In this document: positions 1 to 9,391 of the stretch, one piece after another
Numbering within the stretch: the stretch's first letter is position 1
Layout of the letters: each line of letters starts with the position of its first letter
Assembly: GCA_964546435.1 (NCBI GenBank)
Contig: CAZJKJ010000001.1
Location: forward strand, 62,001 to 126,000
Direction: 5' to 3'
Source of the DNA: CAYNST01 sp964546435
Lineage (GTDB): Bacteria > Pseudomonadota > Gammaproteobacteria > Pseudomonadales > Cellvibrionaceae
Length of the DNA stretch: 64,000 nucleotides
Program-made: the position numbers and the translations under genes
Notes under the pieces: model-generated
Told to the model about the DNA's origin: nothing
The model's database searches: none
The model's input: only the letters and a program-made list of their open reading frames with translations

Positions 1-684
1 GGTATCCGGCCTGTCATGCTCGCCATTGATCATGAGGGCGAAAAATCCGTTGCCTTTGAGACGCCCGGCATTGGTGGCAGCATCTTCGAGCAACTTGAAA
101 TCTTTGTACCACATGCCGCCCCCCCAGCTGACCGCACCGCCAAACAGGTCCGGGTGACGGATGGGCAGACGGATGGCACCGGCACCGCCCATCGAAAAGC
201 CCGACAGAAGCCGCGCCTGGGGCCGGGCGATGGTCCGGTAATGCTGATCGATATAGGGAATCAGTTCTTCGATGATCATGGGTTCGACTTTCCCCTGATA
301 CTGGGAAAGTCCACCATTGGGGAACACGATAACAGGTTGAGGCAGATCGTGTTTTGCCACTATGGCGTCGACATAACCGGCAAAGCCGGCCACATCTGAA
401 CTCTCATTACCTCCCATGCCGTGGAGAAAATAGATCACCGGATAGCGACGCGTTTCCTGTTTGTATCGCGGCGGCAGCTTTATGGTGATCCCCACCGGAT
501 GCCCTAGATGCCGGCTGTCCAGCGCCATGTGGACGGTATGGGGCGGCAATTTTTCGGGTTTGTTGACCCACACGACCGGTTCCGCCGTTGGCGGTGATTT
601 TTTACAGCCGGTTCCGGCAATCAACAGGAGTACCCCGACCAGAGTCGTCATGAGGCGATAAAAAAAAGTCCGGAGGCTATTCAT
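1..684 (-). CDS. Lipoprotein alpha/beta-hydrolase esterase (C-terminus outside window)
   Basis: Reading the minus strand from the ATG at 684 gives an open frame of 228 codons with no stop before the window edge, so the gene is partial. The N-terminus has a hydrophobic segment (about residues 12-25) ending in AGTGC, a loose lipobox, so an exported lipoprotein is likely. The body contains FLHGMGG near the oxyanion-hole position and the nucleophile elbow GFSMGG, both typical of the putative-esterase (Esterase D/enterochelin esterase-like) family. These enzymes hydrolyse carboxylic esters in the periplasm or at the outer membrane. The Asp and His of the triad would lie at or past the edge; an NGEHD stretch near the end may hold the Asp. 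It follows the GNAT and NRPS-like genes on the same strand after a 55-nt gap, so it may be co-transcribed and act on their product. The substrate is unknown. Confidence 0.8.
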   Translation of the reverse strand, partial: MNSLRTFFYRLMTTLVGVLLLIAGTGCKKSPPTAEPVVWVNKPEKLPPHTVHMALDSRHLGHPVGITIKLPPRYKQETRRYPVIYFLHGMGGNESSDVAGFAGYVDAIVAKHDLPQPVIVFPNGGLSQYQGKVEPMIIEELIPYIDQHYRTIARPQARLLSGFSMGGAGAIRLPIRHPDLFGGAVSWGGGMWYKDFKLLEDAATNAGRLKGNGFFALMINGEHDRPDT

Positions 685-739
685 AGGGTCACGGTTACTG
701 AATGCAGAACGGTTGGAGTTTCGGGGCGCAGGGAACCTT

Positions 740-1861
740 TCAGGCATCGTCATCTGCCTCTGCCGGCTTCGCAGCAACGACCTTGCGGGCGTCACGCCGT
801 TGAATGGCTTTACGCATGACAGCAATCAGGATCCTGCTGTGGAGGTGGCCATTATCGGTATACGCAATCCCGGCGGGATCCACGCGCGGGTGCCAGCGGT
901 CAATCCAGTCAACACCCGTCACAAAGCTGATACTGGTCAATTCGCCGTCCTGCGACATCTGCTCGATCAGTTTGTACAGAATAATGAAACCCGGTGACAC
1001 TGCGGCAAAATCCTCCCGAAAGCCGATTTTCAGCAGGTACAGCCGTTGGCCGATACGGATACCAAAATGGGCGGCCAGAGGTTGATCGCCCAGGTACAGA
1101 AGGTTGATCTGGAGCTTCCCGATGCAACCATAAGTATCGAGCAGGGTTTCATGATAGGCGAGCTTCACCGGCTGCTTGCGGATACTGCTGCCGCGTTCGC
1201 CTTTCCAGCCGGAATCCTCCAGTGCCAGAAAAACCTCAAATGCCTCAGTCAGCTCATCCGGATCGGTGACACAGCGCAAGCGCAGCACACCACTTTCTTC
1301 CGCCTTGCGGATTTTTTTGGTCAGGGTCTTGCGAAACTTGCTGCTGTAGCCCGCCCAGAATGCGTCGAAACCCTGTTCGAAGGCGAGGTACTTGGATGCA
1401 TGGGTCACTTTGATGAGAGAGGCCAGATGGCAATATCGGGTTGCATGACCGGAGGCCAGCACACACTGCCAGCGGATCAGGGCAAAATACCCGGCGCTGC
1501 CGCGCAGGGCCTTTTTAATGGCACCGAGCAGCGGCGCCAGATCGACTTTCGACAGGATGTCGTCAACACCCATTTCATTTTGATAAAACAGCTGGACGAT
1601 CGGCACGGTCAGCCGGCCTTTCTTCAGGGTCTGTTTTTCGAAGGGAAGTACGGCCACTAGCTCGCCATCGCGACTGACCGCGACAAAAAAGACATTGGCA
1701 TCGTAAGGCCTTCCCTGCAGTTCTGCCCGATACCAACCCGGAAAATGCAGAAAATGATCGCCGCAGGATTCTGCCAGCCGCAGCCAGTCCTTCGTGATTT
1801 GCGCGAGACCCGCCGCGCCACGATAAACAGTAACAGTGACGTTACCTCCCGCTGTTGTCAT
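740..1861 (-). CDS. BioF2-like GNAT N-acyltransferase
   Basis: A protein of about 373 residues with the long double-GNAT look of the BioF2-like acetyltransferase family (Acetyltransf_6, as in CelD/BcsL-type proteins). Supporting stretches are the FRKTLTKKIRKAEE helix, LAAHFGIRIGQRLYLLKIGF, and the following YKLIEQM helix. Family members transfer an acyl or aminoacyl group to an amine. The start is uncertain: an ATG at 1861 lies 4 nt after the upstream NRPS-like stop codon, while a GTG at 1879 would overlap that gene by 14 nt. Either way the two genes are translationally close and almost certainly share a message. The context suggests it acylates, or accepts from, the aminoacyl group loaded on the upstream carrier domain; that is inference. 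Confidence 0.8.
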   Translation of the reverse strand: MTTAGGNVTVTVYRGAAGLAQITKDWLRLAESCGDHFLHFPGWYRAELQGRPYDANVFFVAVSRDGELVAVLPFEKQTLKKGRLTVPIVQLFYQNEMGVDDILSKVDLAPLLGAIKKALRGSAGYFALIRWQCVLASGHATRYCHLASLIKVTHASKYLAFEQGFDAFWAGYSSKFRKTLTKKIRKAEESGVLRLRCVTDPDELTEAFEVFLALEDSGWKGERGSSIRKQPVKLAYHETLLDTYGCIGKLQINLLYLGDQPLAAHFGIRIGQRLYLLKIGFREDFAAVSPGFIILYKLIEQMSQDGELTSISFVTGVDWIDRWHPRVDPAGIAYTDNGHLHSRILIAVMRKAIQRRDARKVVAAKPAEADDDA

Positions 1862-1865
1862 GGTT

Positions 1866-4502
1866 TCATTGGGCTCCACCGGCAGGGTGCTGATCTATTA
1901 ACTCGTGAATCTGCTTGACGGTGCCTTCACTTCTGAGCATTGCCGTATGAACGGCGGGCACCTCGGTGATCGTAAGCTTACCGATAATCATCCGGCCCAG
2001 ACCATAATCCTTTTTTGGCCGGCGCCCGAACCCGAATTCAGACTCGCTGGCCTTGATCAGAAGGACGTCAAAATCATACTGACGATTGACGGTCCGATAT
2101 CTTTCCGTGGCTTTATCGAACGCCTTTTCGCGCTGGTTTTCCGCTTCCGGATTAATCTTGCGCTCCAACCGCCGCCGGTTACCGCTCAGCTTTGACTTGA
2201 CCCGCCGCGAGGCCGCCACCGCCGCGCCGCCGACGCCGGAAGACCGGAACTTGCCCACCGTATCGCTCAGCATTTTCACGAGCGAAAAACGCGTGCTGTC
2301 ATGCATGTAGGAATCCAGCAGCACCACCCGGTTCACCGGGATGCCCTCCGCCTTCAATATCCTTGCCGCTTCCAGTGCCACAAGGCCACCGAAGGACAAG
2401 CCCACCAGGGACAGAGGCGCACCTTTGTCGTGCCGCTTGATCGCGTCGACATACACCTGTACGAGTTCATCAAAATCAAACGAGAGGGCTTCCTGCTTTT
2501 TCTGCGCGTCAATAAACGCAATTTCCTGCTTCGCCACCACGCTGTATACCGGGTTCTTGTGTTCAAACATTTCCGCCAGCTGCTGATAGATTTCAATTCC
2601 GCAGAGGCAGAATATGGGCTCACCTTCGCACGTGCTATTCAGCTTCAGCACCAGCGCCAGTTTCTGCGCGCTGCCGGATAACCTGTCGCGCAGTGCCCGG
2701 ATGGTCGGCGCTTCGAACAGGATGGTATCAGCCACTTGCAGGCCGGTGGTGAGCTGAATCTCGCGAACCACTTGCAGCGCCAGAAGGCTGTGGCCACCGC
2801 AGTTGAAAAAATTGTCATCGATGCCGATCCCGGTGGCACCCAGGGCGCTTTCAAAGACGCGGATCAGGCTGATATCGAGATCATCGCGGGCGCCGGAAAC
2901 TGCGCGTTCTTCTTGCGTTGATTCGATGTGCTGACGGGCTTCCCCGGCAAGTCTTTTCCGGTCAACTTTCAGGTTGGCCGTCAACGGCGGTTCCAGCAGA
3001 TGCACGAAATGCTGCGGCACCATATGGCTCGGCAGATTTTCCGTGCAATGGGTCAGCAAAGTATTGGACGGCTGCTTCTGGCCGAGGTAGTAACACACCA
3101 GCCGCGCATCCTGATCGCTGAACCGGGCTGGCACCACAATCGCCTGGGTAATGCCGGGAAATTTCTGTACGCAATACTCGATGTCCAGAGGTTCAATGCG
3201 ATAACCACGGATCTTGATCTGATTATCCAGCCGGTTGATGTATTGCATAACCCCGCTTTCGAGCTGGACGACGCTGTCACCGGTCCGGTACCACAGCCCC
3301 CCCTGCGGTTCAGTCGGCAGCCTGATAAAACGTTCGTCGGTCAGCTGGCGGTTATTGTGGTAACCATTGGTCACGCCATCGCCGCCAATCAGAAGCTCTC
3401 CTGCCGTGCCACGCGCTACCGGCCGCAGGTGCTCATCAACGACCGCCACCTGGGTATTGCGGATCGGCGTGCCGATGTAGGCCGCGTGATCGCTGGGCAT
3501 GACCCGATGGCAGGTCGACCAGACAGTGGTTTCGGTAGGCCCGTACATGTTCCAGACTTCCCGCGCCGCGCCGAACATCGCCGGCAGCAGATCGGGCGGC
3601 AGTGCCTCCCCGCCCACGAGGATTTTCAGCGGCTTGGGGGGCACCCAGCCATCGGCAAGCAGCAAGCGCCAGGTCGACGGGGTGGCCTGCAAAAACGTCA
3701 CGCCGTGGCGGGTGATCAGCTCCCGCAAAGCCGTTGCCGAGCCGGCCTGAGCTCTGCTGGCGAGAATCAGTTCAGCGCCCTGTATGAGGGGCAGAAACAG
3801 CTCGAGCACGTGAATATCGAATGAAATGGTCGTTACTGCGAGGAGTCGGTCAGAGGCGGAGAGACCCGGGCGTTCATCCATGCCCAGCAGAAAATTGCCG
3901 ACGTTGGCCTGAGTTACCGCCACGCCTTTCGGATTGCCCGTGGAGCCTGAGGTATAGATGAGATAGGCCCCATCGGCACCGACATCTCCAGATCCCGTTG
4001 CAGCCGCGCTGGCGCCCTCCGTCCGCTCGCCCAGCAAATCCTGCAAAGTGACCGTGCGCCCGGAAAACTGCAGATCCTGAACCGGTGTATCACCGATCAG
4101 CAGGGCGGCGCCCGAATTTTCCAGAATATAGGATTGCCGTCCGACCGGATATTCCGGGTCTACCGGCACATAGACTGCCCGCCGTGACCAGATGGCAATC
4201 AGCAGCGGCACCAGCCATTCATTGCGTGGGACCCCCACGGCAACCGTCGATCCCGGCCCCACTCCCTCAGCGTCCAGACCTTTGGCCAAACGGTTCACCT
4301 GCTCCCAGAGCTGGCTATAGGTCGTGCGGACAGAGTCAAAAGAAATTGCCGGGGAATCCGGCAGGTTCGCCACCACTCGTGCAAACAGATCGAAAAATAC
4401 CGGGCTCACCCGTGCAGCCTGACTTATTTCCATAGAAACTCGCATTTTCAGGACGTCCGCCGAGCGGATTACCGGGTCTATCCGGAAGCCTTGCAGTTTC
4501 AA
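1866..4502 (-). CDS. Single-module NRPS-like protein: adenylation - carrier - thioesterase
   Basis: 878 residues with three domains. The adenylation domain spans about 30-540: A3 core YTSGSTGNPKG near 183-193, YGPTE at 320-324, YRTGD at 405-409, RGYRIEP near 432, and the catalytic A10 lysine K512 in NLKVDRK. The carrier domain has phosphopantetheine serine S572 in GGHSL. The C-terminal thioesterase has GLSFG with nucleophile S703. There is no condensation domain. Aligning to GrsA by eye, the ten specificity residues read D-I-L-Q-L-G-M-V-W-K, which differs at two places from the glycine code DILQLGLIWK as I remember it. So the likely job is loading glycine onto its own carrier domain, then release or transfer by the thioesterase and the neighbouring GNAT. 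A later Met (residue 20 or 24) could be the true start. The gene is divergent from mutS. Confidence 0.88.
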   Translation of the reverse strand: MKLQGFRIDPVIRSADVLKMRVSMEISQAARVSPVFFDLFARVVANLPDSPAISFDSVRTTYSQLWEQVNRLAKGLDAEGVGPGSTVAVGVPRNEWLVPLLIAIWSRRAVYVPVDPEYPVGRQSYILENSGAALLIGDTPVQDLQFSGRTVTLQDLLGERTEGASAAATGSGDVGADGAYLIYTSGSTGNPKGVAVTQANVGNFLLGMDERPGLSASDRLLAVTTISFDIHVLELFLPLIQGAELILASRAQAGSATALRELITRHGVTFLQATPSTWRLLLADGWVPPKPLKILVGGEALPPDLLPAMFGAAREVWNMYGPTETTVWSTCHRVMPSDHAAYIGTPIRNTQVAVVDEHLRPVARGTAGELLIGGDGVTNGYHNNRQLTDERFIRLPTEPQGGLWYRTGDSVVQLESGVMQYINRLDNQIKIRGYRIEPLDIEYCVQKFPGITQAIVVPARFSDQDARLVCYYLGQKQPSNTLLTHCTENLPSHMVPQHFVHLLEPPLTANLKVDRKRLAGEARQHIESTQEERAVSGARDDLDISLIRVFESALGATGIGIDDNFFNCGGHSLLALQVVREIQLTTGLQVADTILFEAPTIRALRDRLSGSAQKLALVLKLNSTCEGEPIFCLCGIEIYQQLAEMFEHKNPVYSVVAKQEIAFIDAQKKQEALSFDFDELVQVYVDAIKRHDKGAPLSLVGLSFGGLVALEAARILKAEGIPVNRVVLLDSYMHDSTRFSLVKMLSDTVGKFRSSGVGGAAVAASRRVKSKLSGNRRRLERKINPEAENQREKAFDKATERYRTVNRQYDFDVLLIKASESEFGFGRRPKKDYGLGRMIIGKLTITEVPAVHTAMLRSEGTVKQIHELIDQHPAGGAQ

Positions 4503-4682
4503 AGTTTAGAAGAACAAAACAGAATTGGACAGACGAATGCCACCCGGCCCGCATTGTTCTGTGGATGTTCGGGGAATGGCTGCAGCGCCCCGCCATAGTC
4601 CCGACTGTTTACTGGGCAGGACGGCTGATAGACGCTAAACTGCGCCCCCATTAATACCGCTGCCACAAAGAATCCACCAGCC

Positions 4683-7304
4683 ATGACAGCAACGCTCACG
4701 CCCGCTCCTGCCAATGACGAACAGCATACGCCAATGATGCAGCAATACCTGCGCATCAAAGCCCAGCATCCGGATGAGCTGGTTTTTTACCGCATGGGCG
4801 ATTTTTACGAACTGTTTTTTGACGATGCCAGGCGCGCGGCAAAGCTTCTTGACGTCACGCTGACAGCCCGCGGCAAATCCAATGGTCAGCCAATTCCCAT
4901 GGCCGGCGTCCCGTATCATGCTGCCGAAGGCTATCTGTCAAAACTTGTGCGTCAGGGCGTTTCCGTGGCTATCTGTGAGCAGATTGGCGACCCCGCCACC
5001 TCCAAAGGTCCGGTAGAACGCCAGGTTGTACGGATTCTTACGCCCGGTACCGTGAGCGACGAAGCCCTGCTGGATGCCGCCCGGGACAATCTGCTGGTGG
5101 CGGTGGCCCGTCTGCCCGACTGCTACGGCATTGCCAGTCTCGACATGGGCAGTGGCCGCCTGGTGCTGCTGGAGGTCCAGGACGATGTCGCCCTGGCCGG
5201 CGAGCTGGAGCGGCTGCGGCCCGCAGAACTGCTGGCACCACAGCACCTCAGTCTGCCGTTTTTGCAGCAGCACAAAGGTCTGCGTCTGCGACCTGACTGG
5301 GAGTTCGACGGCGATACCGGGTTGCGATCCCTCAAGGAGCATTTCGGAACACGCGACCTGCACGGTTTCGGCTGTGAACACCTGACCGCTGGCCTGGCTG
5401 CCGCCGCCTGTCTCTATCAATACGCCATGGAAACCCAGCGTGCCGCTTTGCATCACCTGCAGGCGCCGGTGGTCGAACACCTGGAACAGACAGTGGCCAT
5501 GGACTGCTCCACGCGCCGGAATCTGGAACTGGATCTGAACCTTGCCGGCGGCGAGGACAACACGCTGTTTGCCGTGCTCGACACGACCGCCACCGCCATG
5601 GGCAGACGCCTTTTGCGGCGCTGGCTGCACCGGCCACTGCGGGATCAACTGGTTTTGACTGAACGTCAGGATGCAATCGCTGCGGCCCTCAAGGATTACG
5701 GTTTTGAAAGCTGCCGCCGGGTCCTCAAGCACATCGGTGATCTCGAACGAATTCTGGGGCGGATTGCCCTGCGTTCGGCCCGTCCTCGGGATCTGGCGCG
5801 CCTGGCGACATCGCTGGCCGCCCTGCCGGAATTGCACCGCTGCCTTGCCGAGATACGCAGTGCCAGGATCGAGGATCTGGCCCGCCGGGCCAATCAGTTT
5901 CCGGCCCTTGTTGATCTGCTGCAACGCGCAATTATTGAAAATCCGCCCGTGGTGATTCGCGATGGGGGTGTAATTGCAGAAGGCTTCGACGCGGAGCTGG
6001 ATGAGTTGCGCAACCTCAGCAGCAATGCCGGCGCTTACCTGGTCAATCTGGAACAGAAGGAACGGGAGCGCACCGGAATCTCCTCCCTCAAAGTGGGCTA
6101 CAACCGGGTCCACGGGTACTACATCGAAATCAGTCGCGGCCAGGCCGATCAGGCACCTGCAGATTATCAGCGCCGGCAGACGCTCAAAAATGCCGAGCGT
6201 TTTATCATGCCCGAACTCAAAGCCTTCGAAGACAAGGCGCTGTCTGCCCGGAGCCGTGCCCTGGCTCGCGAAAAAGGCATCTACGATGACTTGCTGGGCC
6301 GGATCAACGAAGATCTGGCGGCCCTGCAGATCTCCGCCGCCGCCATCAGCGAACTCGATGTGCTGACCACGCTGGCAGAGCGCGCCGACACCCTGAACCT
6401 GTCGCGTCCGCAGCTGGTTGACAGTCCAGTCATCGATATTGAAGCCGGACGCCATCTGGTAGTGGAGCAGGTGTTGTCGACCCCGTTTGTACCGAATGAT
6501 CTGCTCCTCGACGGCGAACAGCGGATGTTGATCATCACCGGCCCCAACATGGGCGGCAAGTCGACTTACATGAGACAGACGGCGCTTATTGTCCTGCTGG
6601 CCCAGATCGGCAGTTATGTGCCCGCCAACCGGTGCGTCCTGCGGCCCGTGGATCGTATCTTTACCCGCATCGGTTCGTCGGATGATCTTGCGGGCGGGCG
6701 CTCGACATTCATGGTAGAAATGAGCGAGACCGCCAACATTCTCCACAATGCCACCGCACACAGCCTCGTACTGATGGATGAAGTTGGTCGCGGCACCAGT
6801 ACTTACGACGGTCTGGCGCTGGCATGGGCCTGCGCAGAGCACCTGGCCTCACACATCCGCGCATTCACTCTGTTTGCCACTCATTACTTCGAAATCACGC
6901 GCCTGCCGGAAACCATTGCAACGGTGGCCAATGTCCATCTGGATGCAACGGAGCATCAGGATCACATCGTGTTTCTACACAATATTCAGAACGGTCCCGC
7001 CAGTCGCAGCTTTGGCTTGCAGGTTGCCAGGCTGGCCGGTATTCCCGAGCCGGTTCTGAAGTCTGCCCGGCAACAATTGCTGCAGCTGGAAAGTTCCGCA
7101 GTACCGACAGGACCCGCACTCGAGAGTCCGGTGTCTGCCGCGGTCAAAACCGGTAACCGCAAGAAAGAGGACGCGCAATCAGACCTGTTTGCGGCGACGA
7201 CACCGAGCGAAGTGGAAGAAAAACTGAAAGCGCTTTCTCCCGAACGCATGACACCGCTCGAGGCGTTGCAGACCTTGTATGAACTGACCGCCTTGATCCG
7301 GTAA
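4683..7304 (+). CDS. mutS: DNA mismatch repair protein MutS
   Basis: 873 residues, close to the 853 of E. coli MutS. The mismatch-recognition Phe-X-Glu is visible as F41-Y-E43 in GDFYELF. The ABC-type ATPase Walker A motif TGPNMGGKST lies near residues 619-628, followed by the signature region and Walker B LMDEVGRGTSTYDG. MutS binds mismatches and small loops as a dimer and recruits MutL through its ATP-dependent clamp. The start is a plain ATG with a weak ribosome site. The 180-bp gap to the divergent NRPS-like gene must hold both promoters. fdxA and rpoS follow, the order seen in Pseudomonas and relatives. Confidence 0.98.
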   Translation: MTATLTPAPANDEQHTPMMQQYLRIKAQHPDELVFYRMGDFYELFFDDARRAAKLLDVTLTARGKSNGQPIPMAGVPYHAAEGYLSKLVRQGVSVAICEQIGDPATSKGPVERQVVRILTPGTVSDEALLDAARDNLLVAVARLPDCYGIASLDMGSGRLVLLEVQDDVALAGELERLRPAELLAPQHLSLPFLQQHKGLRLRPDWEFDGDTGLRSLKEHFGTRDLHGFGCEHLTAGLAAAACLYQYAMETQRAALHHLQAPVVEHLEQTVAMDCSTRRNLELDLNLAGGEDNTLFAVLDTTATAMGRRLLRRWLHRPLRDQLVLTERQDAIAAALKDYGFESCRRVLKHIGDLERILGRIALRSARPRDLARLATSLAALPELHRCLAEIRSARIEDLARRANQFPALVDLLQRAIIENPPVVIRDGGVIAEGFDAELDELRNLSSNAGAYLVNLEQKERERTGISSLKVGYNRVHGYYIEISRGQADQAPADYQRRQTLKNAERFIMPELKAFEDKALSARSRALAREKGIYDDLLGRINEDLAALQISAAAISELDVLTTLAERADTLNLSRPQLVDSPVIDIEAGRHLVVEQVLSTPFVPNDLLLDGEQRMLIITGPNMGGKSTYMRQTALIVLLAQIGSYVPANRCVLRPVDRIFTRIGSSDDLAGGRSTFMVEMSETANILHNATAHSLVLMDEVGRGTSTYDGLALAWACAEHLASHIRAFTLFATHYFEITRLPETIATVANVHLDATEHQDHIVFLHNIQNGPASRSFGLQVARLAGIPEPVLKSARQQLLQLESSAVPTGPALESPVSAAVKTGNRKKEDAQSDLFAATTPSEVEEKLKALSPERMTPLEALQTLYELTALIR

Positions 7305-7481
7305 ATCTGATATCGATTGTCGATAAAAGGCGTATAGAAAATCTCCGCGGCCTTGCTACCATGATGTGGCGAGCGTCAAACCGAGGTTCCGCGCGCGGAC
7401 TCTTTCAGGGTTCAAAATCGCATTACTCCTGTTAGAATGCCGCACCCTGACGCTATCAATTACCAGACGAGGTTATTCCCA

Positions 7482-7805
7482 ATGACATTTGTAGTGGGCG
7501 AAAACTGCATCAAATGCAAACATACCGATTGCGTTGAAGTGTGCCCGGTAGACTGTTTCTACGAAGGCCCCAATTTTCTCGTGATCCATCCCGACGAATG
7601 CATTGATTGCGCCCTGTGCGAACCCGAATGCCCCGTGGATGCGATTTTTTCGGAAGACGAACTGCCCGAAGGACAGGAGGTATTTCTGGAACTCAATGCG
7701 GAGCTGGCGGACGTTTGGCCGAACATTACCCAGAAGAAAGAATCTCCCGAAGATGCTGAAGAATGGGATGGTGTCGAAGGTAAATTGCAATATCTTCAGC
7801 GCTGA
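7482..7805 (+). CDS. fdxA: 7Fe ferredoxin FdxA
   Basis: 107 residues starting MTFVVGENC; the ATG at 7482 was chosen over an upstream in-frame ATG at 7437 because it gives the family N-terminus and has ACGAGG about 9 nt before it. The cysteine pattern C9-x2-C12-x4-C17-x3-CP, then CIDCALCEPECP, is that of seven-iron ferredoxins of the Azotobacter FdI/Pseudomonas FdxA type, with one 3Fe-4S and one 4Fe-4S cluster. The acidic C-terminal tail (residues about 60-107) is also family-typical. It is a soluble electron carrier whose partners cannot be told from the sequence. It sits between mutS and rpoS, as in Pseudomonas. Confidence 0.96.
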   Translation: MTFVVGENCIKCKHTDCVEVCPVDCFYEGPNFLVIHPDECIDCALCEPECPVDAIFSEDELPEGQEVFLELNAELADVWPNITQKKESPEDAEEWDGVEGKLQYLQR

Positions 7806-7890
7806 GCGTTCAACCCAGCGCGGATGCGTGGGCAGATACTCGTGCTGGATATACACAGATACTGAGAATGGACTGATACTGAAAATGGCC

Positions 7891-7928
7891 AGGCCATTGG
7901 AGTCCTGTCATGGAGACTCTAATGGCCT
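7891..7928. terminator. Convergent hairpin between fdxA and rpoS
   Basis: A 14-bp stem with one G.U pair (7891-7904 with 7915-7928) around a 10-nt loop lies between the converging 3' ends of fdxA and rpoS. A short T-rich stretch (GATTTCATTT) follows on the plus strand. It probably ends transcription from fdxA and possibly from rpoS as well. Confidence 0.6.
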
Positions 7929-7965
7929 GATTTCATTTAATCCCTTGCTGAACGCTTGATCCCGA

Positions 7966-8955
7966 TCAGAAAACCCCGAAGAGCGATTCTGCACTGAGAC
8001 CCTGTTTTTCCAGAATATCCCGCAGTCTGCGCAAGGCTTCCACCTGGATCTGTCGCACGCGCTCACGGGTCAACCCGATCTCGCGCCCGACTTCTTCAAG
8101 CGTGCTGGATTCGTGTCCACGCAAGCCAAACCGCCGGGCCACCACTTCGCGCTGTTTTTCGCTCAATTCATCCAGCCACTGATCCAGGCTGATACACAGA
8201 TCGCTGTCCTGCAAAATGCTGACTGGATCCGAGACCTGATGATCGGGCACAGTGTCCACCAGCGTTTTATCTGATGATGGCCCGATGGGCGTGTCCATCG
8301 AAGTTACGCGCTCGTTAAGGCTGAGCATCTTCTCTACATCGGCAACCGGCTTGTCCAGAAGCCGGGCGATATCATCCGCCGAAGGTTCATGATCAAGCTT
8401 TTGCGACAGCTCCCGCGCAGCCCGCAGATAAACGTTCAGTTCTTTCACCACGTGAATGGGCAAGCGGATTGTCCGGGTCTGATTCATGATGGCCCGTTCG
8501 ATCGTCTGGCGAATCCACCAGGTTGCATAGGTGGAAAATCTGAAGCCCCGTTCCGGATCAAATTTTTCCACGGCACGGATCAATCCCAGATTGCCTTCCT
8601 CGATCAGATCAAGAAGCGCGAGCCCCCGATTGACGTAGCGTCGGGAAATTTTGACGACCAGCCGGAGGTTGCTTTCAATCATTCGCTTGCGAGCCGCTTC
8701 ATCGCCGCGAAGGGCTTTGCGCGCAAAGAAAACTTCTTCTTCGGCACTGAGCAGCGGGGAAAAACCGATCTCGTTCAAATACAGCTGGGTTGCATCCAGA
8801 TTCTTTTGATAAACCTCTTCTGTTGCACTACTTTTCAACAGCTCTGCGTCGTCTTCGGATAAATCCATTTCTTCTTCAGCACTAAAATCGACCACATACG
8901 CGGCGTCTTCGTCATTGCTTTTGAATCTTTCCAAATCAATTTGTTGAGCTGCCAT
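7966..8955 (-). CDS. rpoS: Stationary-phase sigma factor RpoS
   Basis: 329 residues, matching the ~330 of RpoS. Region 1.2 (DATQLYLNEIGFSPLL), region 2 (DLIEEGNLGLIRAVEKFD, then YATWWIRQTIERAI), region 3 and the region 4 helix-turn-helix (LEEVGREIGLTRERVRQI) are all present. The short N-terminus and the TRTIRLPIHV stretch separate it from RpoD. It directs RNA polymerase to stationary-phase and general-stress promoters. A GAGGA ribosome site lies about 9 nt before the ATG. nlpD is upstream on the same strand, the usual arrangement in which rpoS promoters lie inside or after nlpD. Confidence 0.97.
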   Translation of the reverse strand: MAAQQIDLERFKSNDEDAAYVVDFSAEEEMDLSEDDAELLKSSATEEVYQKNLDATQLYLNEIGFSPLLSAEEEVFFARKALRGDEAARKRMIESNLRLVVKISRRYVNRGLALLDLIEEGNLGLIRAVEKFDPERGFRFSTYATWWIRQTIERAIMNQTRTIRLPIHVVKELNVYLRAARELSQKLDHEPSADDIARLLDKPVADVEKMLSLNERVTSMDTPIGPSSDKTLVDTVPDHQVSDPVSILQDSDLCISLDQWLDELSEKQREVVARRFGLRGHESSTLEEVGREIGLTRERVRQIQVEALRRLRDILEKQGLSAESLFGVF

Positions 8956-9391
8956 GTGTTAATCCTCGGACCTGTAGATTTTTAGTTTTAGTTCTTTACG
9001 CATACTGCGACAACGCAACAACAAGAACCCGATTTATGGCCAGAAAAATCTGGCGTTCTTTCTGTCCTTGAACCACCACGCCTGCCTGGACCGGAACCGT
9101 CAAAATCCGCTACAAGCAGCCTTTGGAACGACCAAACTCTTGCTGATCAAGAGATTTGGCTGCAGACGGTGACTGCTACCTGTTCGTTGGTTTTCGGCAG
9201 CAATCCCGATTCTTTTAATATTTTTTACATAGCCCGGTCGCGCTTCGCGCCGCCCTTGATGACAGGCGAGTCTGCTAAACACCACTCCCGGTATTGAATG
9301 TACAGAGCACTCTGCATTTACAACCCCAACTGCTTTGACCTGCATATCTCTGCACTTGCTCGAACAATGATTTGATAAAAACTGAACTTTA
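8956..9391 (-). other. Long rpoS leader / nlpD-rpoS intergenic region
   Basis: 436 bp with no convincing gene; the one small open frame here (9100-9345) has no family features and no good ribosome site. In relatives the rpoS mRNA has a long 5' leader under translational control, and this space could hold one. I see no strong terminator or named RNA motif. Confidence 0.4.

Noticed and set aside
4938..6842. 634-codon open frame antisense to mutS
   Set aside because: It lies fully opposite a highly conserved mutS, has no ribosome site or family motif, and its length is explained by the GC-rich codon pattern of mutS.
9100..9345. 81-codon frame in the nlpD-rpoS gap
   Set aside because: No ribosome site, no recognised features; the region is better read as rpoS leader.
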